Assembly (NCBI GenBank): GCA_033239525.1
Contig: BSYO01000016.1
Span: 8,257,045-8,321,044, forward strand
Direction: 5' to 3'
Origin: Nepenthes gracilis
Taxonomy: Eukaryota; Streptophyta; Magnoliopsida; Caryophyllales; Nepenthaceae
Length of the DNA: 64,000 nt
In this document: positions 49,632-61,600 of the stretch, piece by piece
Position numbering within the stretch: position 1 is the first letter of the stretch
Layout of the letters: each line of letters opens with the position of its first letter
Translations under genes and position numbers: made by a program
The notes under the pieces: generated by a model
What the model saw: the letters and a program-made list of their open reading frames with translations, nothing else
Told to the model about the DNA's origin: nothing
The model's database searches: none

Positions 49632-52600
49632 TTTGTTTTTACAGTGAAAAACAGGACCAAAGCAGAGGGTGAAAATTGGAGCGAGGAGAGAGATCTGCAA
49701 AGCAGAAAGAGGAGAGAGACCTGCAAAGTGGAAATAAGAAGAAAGTAAGCCGGCAGAGCACGGCAGTTTGGGGGCAGATTTTCATCTTTTCTTCTCCTTC
49801 AATCCTTTGCTCTTTCTTTGAAAAGATGAACTTCCAAATTTTCATATTTATTCTTAGTTCAAACATGACCTAAGTTTTCATTGCTAGGGATTTATAAATA
49901 GAGATATACTACATGGACTTGTATAATCTTTGAATAGATAAATTGAACTTAATTTCTAATCTTGTATTTTATTCACATAGAAATATTTTATATAAATATT
50001 TGACCATAGTTTTGATGTAATATGGGATAAAGCATTAAATACCCTTACATCTTAATTGTGATTGTAATTAAATATTGTACATCAAAAATTGAAGGGTAAT
50101 ACATAGGAATATCTAAGTGAAATAAACAATACCCTAGTATCTCTCTTTATTGAAGTTAATCTCATCTTAGTATGATTTCTCTCGTAAGTAGTTATTCGGT
50201 TAGTTACTCTCTCATTTAATCTGGTTTTTAGGATAATATTAAAATAAAACTAATTTTGACATTTGGTAAAAATTTAGTCCTTCGGTAAACAATACTAAAT
50301 ATATCACTTTATTATTTTCGATATTGGGCACTAGCGATATAACACAATATTAGCCTACAATAACAAAATGAAAAGTACCATGTCACAAGGACTGCTTCTA
50401 CAAAGCCCACAATTGTTGCTTTTTCAGGTCACTCAACGCATCACAGCACAGCATCAAACTAAACCATAATCAGCCCCTCCAGGGGGTCAGCTAGTCAATC
50501 CTCTTTCTGCTTCCCATTTGATTTATGAATATTCCATGATAGTTGAAGCTACATTGTTCCAAGTTCCTATAAGCCTATCTCCCCACCTCCTATTGCCTCT
50601 AAGCTCAATTCCACACCAAAGCACAGTTGGAACTACATTTCCAGTTACCAAGCTATCATAAGCCCTTCTCTATCTTTTCTAGGCACTACTTCCAACTTAT
50701 GAAAAATGTGTCCATTAATTATATTATCTTTCAGAGTTATGACACTCGTCCATCAAAGCATCCCCATTTCAGCTACACTTCAAAGGAACAATTAAAACAA
50801 GCCAAAGCTACCCTTCCCACTAAAATAAAAAGCGACTTCACAGCCTTTCATTGTAAATGATCCATCCATTCCTTATTAGGAATATATCTGGATGCATTTA
50901 GTTTATTCCATCATTTTAAATTTGCTAGGTTATGTTTTATCAATTACAACAATCCCCACAGCCTTAAAAAATGTGCAGGGATGCAGTCAATTGAACCACA
51001 GTATTATTCCCGATAAAGCAGCTAAAAGGTGCATCATTGTCATTTCAACAGAAGTATAAATAATGAACCTGAACCAGAAATTCAATTTTGTGAAGAAGGC
51101 TATATCTGAGCTAGAGTTACCTAGAACTATATCTACCAGAAAGGCACAGCTAATATATTGAGGATCAGGAAGCAATTCCTCCATGTACATTGACAACCAG
51201 GAATTTCTAATTAATCATTAACAGAAAATACTGTTTTTGAAAATCAAAGCATAAGCATTCCTTTGGCTCAACCGTTTAAGCTCTTACATTCCTCAGAATG
51301 ATAATTACAGGAGCCATGGAACTGTGACTCCTTAGAAAAGTAACAGATGTGCTAGCGCTAGTTTTTCCATGAATATGAGAAGAGAACAATTGCTTCTTCC
51401 TTCCTTTTTCACTTCATTATATATAATGGTAAGACAATACAACTAAGGAAATACAAAATTAGGAAACACAATAATCCTCCATTAATTTATGTTAATGATC
51501 TCTCTGCCTAATCTAATAAGTGTCGTAATACTCTAACTCAAACTGGCGTATAGATATCACTTAATCCTAATTCCAAGTAGATAAATTTCAGCCAACTACC
51601 ATTAATAGACTTTGTGAATATATCAGCAACATGATCTCAAGAATTCACAAATGACATGCATATAACACATTCATGATTTTGTCTCTAAGAAAATATATAT
51701 TAATTCTGATGTGCTTGGTTCTATCATGAAATATTAGATTAACTGTGATACATAGTGCAACTTCGTAATCAAAAATTAATTGGAGCAGAATAGGAGAAAA
51801 AACAATTTCTTGAACAAAATGTTGTAACCATGATAACTCACTAGTAGTGTGGGTCATCAAAACTTGTATTTTGCTTATGCACTTGATCTTGTTATCGTTG
51901 TTTGCTTATTACTTATACACGAAACACGGTTACCACTAAGGAATGTACAATACTCTATAGTAGATCATGTATCAAAATAAGATCCTACCAAATTTGTATC
52001 TGTGAATCCTTCTACTTAAAGATGTCCATTAGATGTGTAGTAAACCTAGAAACTTCTTTAGATATTTAATATTAGGGTGTAACAACTTCCTAAGGGAAAA
52101 CTCGATGAGTTCTTAAAATCCACTCAAAACACTAACTATACAAAAACTGATGATAGTAAGTTGAATCAATATCCCAACTAGCCAACAAAACTAACTGGAT
52201 TTTCAAATAATTGACTTTCATCAATTAGAAGCTTCATATTAAGGTCCATAAAAGTGTCCACAAACAAGTACCAAGAATACTAAACTCATTCAACATATAA
52301 AATACATACTTCCGTTGAGAGATTTACACCTTTTCAAGACCTAGTAACTTCTATTCCAAAATAGCAACAAAGTTTACTTAAATCGTTTGTTTGAAATCAT
52401 TGTTGTAGATAAATATTTCAACTGCACAATTCCATCTACACCATTTCCAATGATAAAAACATCATCGAATGTGGCCAGAAAAATAATATATCCCTATTCT
52501 TCTACAAAAGAAATACTTATTGATAGTTTTGACAACATTGTAGACCAAATTCTAGGATGACCTCTGAAAATTTCCAAAACCATGCTCTAGGTGAATACTT

Positions 52601-55600
52601 TAGTGCATACAATGCCTTCTTAATATGCAAAGACAAATTTTGGAACTTACCTTGAGCAACAAACCCCAAAGGTTGCTCCATATAAACGTTTTCAAGCAAG
52701 TCAAATTGAAGAAATGCTATCTTAACCTCTAATTGAAATAGGGGCCAATCAAGATTTGCATTAATGGAAATGATAACCAAAGTATTAGACGTCTTAACAA
52801 CATGAGAAAGTCTCATTGCAATTAACAATGTATTCTTGTGTGTAGCTTTTAAAGCTAGTCGTGCTTTTAGCAACCAACAGCTTGTGTCACATGTGGTAAA
52901 GCAATAAGTCCCCACGTGTCATTTTCATGCATAGCTGCCATTTCTATTTCCATAGCTTTCCTACATCAAGAATCAAATAACACATTTAAAGTCGTCGGAA
53001 TTAACATACTAGAAATGTGTGATGTGAAACAAGCATAGAGTGATGACAAAGAATTATAAAGACACACTTGGTAATATTACATTTGTGGCATAATTAGATT
53101 TAGTTTTATGAAGAGCAATGGTATAGGCTCGAAATCTGCAGGTTAATTATAGATGGCAAAGAGATTGGCAACGGCGCAATGATAGGATGTCGTTGAGTAT
53201 AAACTTGTAAAGAACGGGGCTGGTCATAGTGGTCTTTGTGAGGGTGAGACTTGACAAGTCAATCCTTGAGAGAAGAAGAGTTATGTCACGTCATAAAACC
53301 AAATTTTTTATTTTATTATATATATATATATATATATAACCCAAAACTTATCCAAAATCCAACTTAATCCCAAGCCGGGTTGGACATGAACAAACCAAAC
53401 CCAAAAAATAAATAAAAACCCCAACTCACAACCGACACAAGACCAAGCCTGAACTATTTGTCCGGTCTTCAAATGACTATAAAATCTGACAAAAGCCCAA
53501 ATCACACCCGCAAGGAAAAAGCATCTAACAAAATTCCAAATTATCACGATAAATCAGTCAAGTCCAAAGAATAAAGAATATTCTAAATAATACTACCAAA
53601 ATAAACAAATAATGCGACATATTCAACTATCGTAATTCCTAGTACAAATCAAATACAAATCCTAATACAATTCCAATACTAAAACAACTACTCTAGATCT
53701 TCGGGTCATCCTTCATCCAACACCTGCAAGTTTTCAAGCCCTCTAATATAAAAGGGTTAGAAGCATTTGCAAAATATGAGCCAAAAAGCTCAGCATGTAT
53801 ATATATATATATGATGAGCGTAAGTCCACAAATCAGAAGAAGGGAAGTAAAATGATAACAAGTGCGGAAATCCAACACTATCAAAATCCAAGTGTCCTAA
53901 TATCCAAACATGTCAAATGTCTAATTAACAATGTCCAAGTATGATTTTGTCCATGAAATTCAAAATCTGTATATAAATACCAATATTCCAAATGTACAAA
54001 AATCATCCAAAAGTCCAAATCATAAATTCAAAGGTCAAAGTTTAAAGTCGCGTTCAAATCTAGATAAAACCGAATAGTGGTGAAAACTATATGACTCAAA
54101 ATCAAACATCTCAAATATCAAATTAGAAGTAAGAAAAAGTACTAAAAATCTAAACATGCTCAAGTTTGAAAACTAAGGATCATAAGACCAACTTTAATGA
54201 ATGGTTACTCATACTCCGAATAATATTAGACCAAATCACTACTATTTAGACCCGTAAAAAGGTTATCTATATATTATTCCCCATAGATGCAGTCAAAGAC
54301 CACTTTCTTTTGCCACCCATAGATGATAGGTCAATCCTCAAGTCTCTCTAATATAATAAGACATTTGAATATATTATTTCCAATCAATTCTTTACGATGG
54401 ATTTCAACAAAAATACCAAATCGGAGGACCTTATAATAAATGTCTAAAATGTTTCCTCCCTAGCATAAAAGTACAAACTTCCACTCCAGGGAAGTATAAA
54501 TACAAAACTTTCTACCATATAGAAACATACAAATATCAAAACAAAAAACAAAGTAGAGTTCAACCTGAAACACATGTATAGACTATTATATGCAAGGCCT
54601 AACTATACAAATTCATGACTTTTCCTTTGCAAACATTTCCATGTATAAGCATAGTACTTCAAATAGTAACTCATTTTGTACCAAACAAACAAACTCATCA
54701 AATATCTGGAAAAACCAAAATAAAACCACTAAATTTGTATGCATGCCGACGTAATTCAAAGTATGGGAGGTAAAAGAAAGTATGCATGTACGACAAACCA
54801 CCAAATGTCAATGCTGCTTATATAAAAGAATCAGTGCATGAGCGCCAGTCAGGCACCCATCAGATGCCACTCAAACCCTCAAGTATGCACAAGCATTGTA
54901 TCAGGTACAAGTAATTTGTCACAACTGCGCACAAAACGTTGAAGGGGAGTGCTTTAGGCGCCACATGATTTGCCCAGAATACACATGATGTCACGTCCCA
55001 AGTTCTTATTTTCTTAATTAATTATAATTATTATAATTAAGATGTTAATATGCGATATATTCTTTCTCATTCACAAGATCCTTAATGTTACAACAATATT
55101 TATGGTGCCAATATCGTACAATCGAGTACACTGTCGGGTCATGATTAGGAAAGATGCCATTAAAATCCCAAACACATCTCATATAAATATTGCAGAAGAT
55201 ATAAGATAACCATAAATAATTGCGAAAGCTCTAATATTTCATAATATTTTATAAAATTACAAACTTAATACATCACTATTTAAACTAAACTAAATACATC
55301 ATTTCTAAGTACAACAGAAATATCTAATGCTCTATTCTTGCTTATCAAGCATAAACTCCTACGTATCATCGGGAAAGTAAAGAAAATAGCAAGAGAGTAA
55401 GCAAAGTGCTCAGCATGACACATAATAATCAAGGATATACATATTTTTATTGAAAAACATCATAAAGAGAAATAGGAGTCGTGATGTATATAAAAATACA
55501 TATATACTTTCTAAACATTTTCATGATGCAATTTACTTTCTTTTTCTTGTACTTAATTCTTTTTATTTGCCAACACTTCTAACCTTATATAAATTGAGGA

Positions 55601-58600
55601 ACCAAGGCTAGTAGAGCTTACCAACTAGCGGAGCGGTCAATCGAGAAAAGGATTATATAAATTCACATAATCTAAATGATATCCTCCATGATATATCCTG
55701 ATAATAGGATAGTACATACCTATTATATCTTGGTAGATGGGGCCACAAGCCACCATACTTTCCCCCCATGGCGCTAGGGGATATTTCTTGATTTTTACTA
55801 CAATATTCCAAAGCATGCCAGAGAATACTACATACTGAAATAAATTTTTTGTTCCGTTTCCTTACTTCTTAAAATTTCTTCGTAGAAGCTCTTATAATTG
55901 TTCTTATTTCTTCATAATTTTCTTATCTTTGAGAAAATACTTATTTCCATGGTATCATATTAGCTTCTACTTATGCATAAACATATCACATATATTCATA
56001 ACAAAATCATGATAAAGTGTATCACAAACATAAGATCATATAAATTTTTACATGTGCTGGCTAAATTTTTAGACAACATATTATTCGATTTCTGGTCCAT
56101 CAATTGTATAATTTAACTGGTTCACTAACCTATTCGTTCTCATTTAATTTTTCCCAACCGGTTGATTATCAAATCGGTTCATGGACTGGTTCGGTCTTTC
56201 TTAATATTTTGTCGATTTGATCATGTGAGACAGCTCACCATTATCCATGTAGTTAAGTAACCGGTTCAATACTGTATATAACTCAAAAAAATGGACCGGT
56301 TCACTTAAATCATATTCTGATTTTCCAACCAGTTTGCCGAAGCTGGTTTGGTTCCCACTTTCAGCAGCCAATTCACATAATGGTTGGCCGTTATACTTGA
56401 TATTTAATCGGTTTATTAACATGCCATATATGACCGGTTCATTAATTATTTCCCGGCCGGTTCACCCAGATTTAACAAAACTGCCAAATTGGTGCAGCAA
56501 CCGGTTTAGTGACAGTGTCTGGTTTTGGAGCCAATTCAGAAGTCAAATCACCATATAAAACTATTCCACGTATATTTTCAGAATCAGCATAGAATTTTGG
56601 ACTGGTTCATATAAATTTTTCAATTTTATGCTTGCCCAATTCAAAGTTATACACTGATTTTTTTATGCCCAAGTCTACTTTTGGCCGGTTCAGTGGCATA
56701 TGTTTTTCTTTGGGCTGAACAGGTCAGATTTTTAATAGGAGTCTCGGCACCAATTTTATGACATATTGCCGGTTCATTAAAGTTTCATAATTAATTTTTA
56801 TGGGCCTTGAGCCAGTCACAGATCTGGTGAAAACAGCAGCTGAAATTCAGCATCAGCAGCTAGCCTGTTTCCACCCATTTCAATCTGCCAGTCAACTTAT
56901 TTTCAATCGAATCGACCGATTTTATGAAGAATAATTTTGCTATAAAAATATGATAATTTAACCAATATCTTAAAATATCTACACTAAAAAGTTCATGACA
57001 TGAATCGATCAAATATGGCATGCATAAATCAAACATCAGCACGGTTCAACAACTAATTATGTAAATGATATGTTTCTAATTTTTACCTAATCTAACATGA
57101 TAGCAGCGCGAATTTAAAGTATTGAACCGACAATACTTGAAGATAATAGTAACGAATTATCAACAAAAGAAGGTGATAGCAGTGTTCTTGCCTGATTTAA
57201 TGAGAATTTAAATCTGATCCCCTAATTCCCTCAGCTGATCTCACTCTCTAGGTTCTGTTTCTCTCCTTCTGTTCTCTCTAATTTTTCCTTCTGTTTCTTC
57301 CAATGTTCTTTCTTCTTTCTTTTATTTATACTCTTACTAAACATACTTAGTTATCCCTAAATTAATTTAGAGCTGCCACATGCCCCATTTTGTTGGCAAT
57401 CACTCGGCTGCTCCTGAAGCTGAACCAGCTAGATTGGCTGATTTGGAGGCTTCTTACTTGTGCCAGTTGATTTCATTTTATTGGAGCTTAATTTATATGT
57501 GTTAGTCCCTTATTATGTCATGTGTCCGTCCTCTTTTTATGCCAAATTTCATCTTTTAATTAGTTAATTTATTGGTTAAACAATTTAGGAGAAATTTGAT
57601 GGAACCAGGTCCCTCCTCTAGAGCCAGGTCTCACTTTTCTTCCTCATTTCTTCCTTCTTCATTTTTCAAATTTTGAAATTTTGACAAACGTCACGTTTGG
57701 TAGCCCGGAATAGAATTTCTATTCTAAGCTAATTCCACGGGAATTACAATTCCCATGTTTGGTTGCGAAATAAGCCGGGAATAAATATTCTCGGGGAATA
57801 TTTATTCCCGAAATCAAATGAATAATTAACACCGCAGGGTTATTGGTATTATTTATTCCCAATGACCTAGGAATTACTATTCCTGCACAATTTTTGTAAT
57901 ATTCCGAAATTGCCCTCAATTTCATTCTATTTGCTGCTACTTCGTTTTCATTGTCGCGACATTCACTGTGCTCTCTTCTGTTCTCCCTCGCTCTCGCTCG
58001 CTGCTTCCACTGTGTTGCATCGTTCTTTCCCCTCGCTCGTTCCACTATTCTCTATCGTTGCATTCTCTTCTTCTACTTCCACCAAAAGGTAAGAAATTTC
58101 TTACGAGAAAGAAACTATTCTCTAGGCTAACCCTAGTTCAATTTCGCCGTTTACTTACATATTTATGAAAATTTTCTCAATAAATTTGTTAGATTTTACC
58201 ATTTCGATTTGTGGGTTTCGATTTGTTGGGTTATACAAAACCCTAGTTTGTTTCAATTTCCTCTATATAAGTTGATGTTTCAGTTTGATAACCATCGTTT
58301 CTAGCTCGATTTCGTTTTCAAATTTATATTTTTTTTTCCTATGCCTCTATTTACATATGTTGGATCCGTCAGCATATTTGTTTTCAAATTTATGTGGTGT
58401 GTCCAGTGCCTTTGTGGTTGTATGTCCGGTTCTTCAGCATATTGGTCTTCAGATTTCCATGTGCCTTTGTCGTGTGTGTCGTGTGTCTTCTTTGTTTAAT
58501 TCCTTATTTTTATTTCATAAATTTAATTAAGTATAAGTTGGTTTAATAGATAAAATTAGTTAAGTGTTTGGCCGGCTCCCTATTTCTTTTAAGTTCCATG

Positions 58601-61600
58601 AGTTTTTCTAAGTATATAAACTTTTCTAGCGGTCTATGGGACTCTTATACTAATATAATTTAGCTACAAATTTTGTTAAGTTGCTAATAAGATGATACAG
58701 CAGCTTTTGGGCTGCACTCGTATCCATTGCACTACTAATTTGATCAACCGAAATCAAATTGATTATGAAATTGGGTTCATCAATTAAATTCTATATTATT
58801 ATGGCATCCCGAATTAAATTTTAAATTTTCGGACTCACAGTATAATTATTAAATAAGTGTATTTATGAAATTTCAATCCTTACAGATGAGCACTCTAGAG
58901 GCGCTCCATGGGTGCGCACATTTTTTCTAAAATGCACATGAGCGCGCGCGTCAAGTGCACATCAAGCGCCAGGCCTGATGCATATATCTGATTTCCATCA
59001 AATTTTCATTGTACAATCATTTCCAACATAACCAAAAATAAATCAATAACATTAAAATCAATTAATTAGAAACCAGGCATCACAAGTTAAAGATGGAAGG
59101 ACTCCCAGGTTTGAAAAGGACACACCAATAAAAAAACAAAGAATCGATATTGGAAGATGGCAGGGTATCACCTTTTAGATGGGGTTCCATCAAAAAACAT
59201 GGTATGAATTCATCAAAGGTAATATCACACTTACAAAGTAGTGTTTGAGAATAGGATTGTAAGATAGATACCCTTTTTTTTTTTTTTTGATGACATGATC
59301 AAAGAAAAAGTGGAGATAAACCAATGCAATTATATTTACAAAAATGATAGCTGCACAAAGGAGGCACACACAAAATGGCACTTTCAAAAAGCACAATCAT
59401 TGACTATGGTGTCGTTTGTGCAATATAATACTTTTCTGAACACTAGGAATTAAAATGATAACGGAAGTGAAAATGCCAAAGACCAGAATGCACATCAAAC
59501 TGCAATGCGAACTCCTTCAACATTGGCCACTTGCAACATGAACCTCCTCGAATGCTGCCAATCAATTTATTTGGCCAACTTGAAGATGATTGGATATGAT
59601 ACATCCTCTCTCTCTCTCTCTCTCTCGTATTATTTTTTATCCATTTTTTTTTCATGAATGATGTAGAAGAAGATAAGAAAAATAAACTTGAGATAGGAAG
59701 GAAAGACGAAATCTTAGTGCTCTGATACTATGTTAACATGAGGATTTCTATGAATGTGGAAAGAAGCAGTTGCTCTTTCCTTTTCTTTTCTCTGCATCAT
59801 AAGAATGGTAAGCCAATACAATTAAGGAAGGAGATATAAATAAGTAAACATAATAATCCTCTCTTAATATACGCTGATCATATCTTTTGCCTAATCTGCC
59901 CATTTTGTCAGTAAAATATGAACACACAAATCTATGAACAGTTTCTAACTTTAGAAGCTCCTAAATCTTCAAGAATAAAGGACAGCCAGTAAATTTTGAT
60001 GGTTGATCGTATCAAACACCACAGCGACCTCACAATTATGATTGAAAATCCCACATGTAGGGGTGTTCAATTCAATAAAACAGACAAAACCATCAGTAAG
60101 GTTTGGTTCACTATGATATTTTTTAGAAAATAACAGTCAGGTCTGGTATGAAACTTTATTAAAGGAACAGTTTAGAGTTCCGGTACTGCTACTACTATTG
60201 CTTTCAGGATAAATATATCCCATACAAAGTGAGAGTTTTGGCTACTTAAAAACATGTTTTTCTTGGATTATTGCTATATTGTTATTTAGTAATTAGTAAA
60301 TTTTGTATTTATGCAATCATGCCAGTTGAATGAAGCATTTTATATCAAACAAAAATAGAGAATGAAGCGCCAAATCAGCAAACATAACTTCCGTTGTCTG
60401 TGCCATTTAGTGTGGTTTTAAGACCATTTTTTATTTGAAAAACTACCAAACTGCCAAACGGTGTTTGGAAAATTTCAGACCAGACCAAACTGCTAATTCA
60501 ACATATGTAACTGTCAAATTATCTGGAAATTATCAAACTAAAAAACAAATAGCAGTTATTTTGCGGTCAACTTTGATCTAGGAAATTACTAAACTACAAT
60601 TTTCAAACCAGACCAACCCTAAAACTAAAAATTAACTTTTCTTTTTTTTTTTTGATAATTTATAAGGAATTTTAAGAATGGCATCAAGTGGACATCAGAC
60701 AAGTACAATAGTAAAATTTTCAAGGATGCAAAGACATTAAGACCTTGACTTTAAGTCTTCAATTGAAATGAGTTGTCTGATTTTTGTTGAAACTAAACAC
60801 ATGCACATGCACTCCTTCACTGCCTTCCCCTTTAGGTTTCATATTCCCACCACCGCCACCACAGCAGGGACAGAATGCATACTGCTTTCCAGTCCAAGAA
60901 GCTTCTTCATGAAGGCTTCCATAATATCAGTAATGAAATTGGTGTCACCTTTAGTGTCTGCATTCATGATTTCCCATGTGTCCCGGAAAACACCTTCACC
61001 TTTTCCAAATCTGTAGGGTTGACATATAGCACCCTTGACTAAGTGATCAAGGGCTGAAATCACTACTAGCACTGTTGCAAAACAGTGCTAAGGTTCCTTA
61101 AACTTGTCACCAAGCATTTCTCCTAGGTTTTTCCAAAGCTTTTGTATTTGTTCATATCATCATTCCTTTCTTTGAATGACGGCTACTGAGTGATCATGAG
61201 GAACACTCTCCCCCATCATATCCGGCAATTGAGGCTCTGTCAAAGTTAACAAGAAATGGTGCCTTCTAAACTGAGCAATGTCTCGATTAGGGTTTCACCA
61301 GGCTTGTTGCTTCTAGGAAATTTCTCTCTGCCCTTTCTCAAAGAAGAGAACTCAAAAACTCTTAGTGTTGACTGATGACTTGTGAATTCAATGTAAACTC
61401 TAAAATGGTGGTGCAATGAGAGTAGGAAATAATTGAACAAATTATGAAATTATAACTATCAGCAAAAATTAAGAGTATAAATAAGATAAAATATACTACT
61501 TCCTAATGAAGCTCTAAAATGCATAGCCAGCTCGACAAGGGGGCCATGTATAAGGGCCTGCGTCACAGTGCTAAAGCTATTTACGAATTGCTGTTGTCCT

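Larger units (their letters stand above)
54989..58884 (-). mobile_element. Inner LTR, minus strand, nested in the 53284-59084 LTR
   Basis: On the minus strand it starts TGTAAGGATTGAAATTTCAT, like the Del-type LTR at 10471, and ends CTTGGGACGTGACA. Flanks are catga (54984-54988) and gatga (58885-58889), four of five matching. A TATA box lies at 57322-57330 (minus TATAAATAA), followed by a GA-rich leader. It is the same family as the LTR beginning at 9723. A DNA-transposon-like block occupies 57.69-58.6 kb. Confidence 0.68.
53284..59084 (-). mobile_element. Solo LTR, minus strand, with target duplication, split by another LTR
   Basis: Left end tgtcacgtcataaaacc, right end aaccaggcatcaca (minus TGTGATGCCTGG...GACGTGACA). 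The flanks are agtta on both sides (53279-53283 and 59085-59089), a perfect 5-bp target duplication. Removing the LTR at 54989-58884 leaves about 1.9 kb, much like LTR B. Its promoter-like part around the insertion point is rich in gcgc and gcgcc words. It interrupts the copia element. Confidence 0.8.
51339..59910 (-). mobile_element. Ty1/copia element, minus strand, internally deleted and interrupted
   Basis: LTRs of about 185 bp at 51339-51525 and 59731-59910 share aatggtaag-caatacaa and aataatcctc words. Next to the right one is the primer-binding site (59711-59730, minus tagtatcagagcacta). RNase H and RT remnants lie at 51.6-52.92 kb and a leader-like part at 59.1-59.7 kb. Gag, protease and integrase are missing. 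The element is split by the solo LTR at 53284-59084. Confidence 0.72.

Noticed and set aside
49375..49873. Leu/Ser-rich overlapping ORFs
   Set aside because: They are translations of the (AG)n microsatellite and nearby purine-rich sequence.
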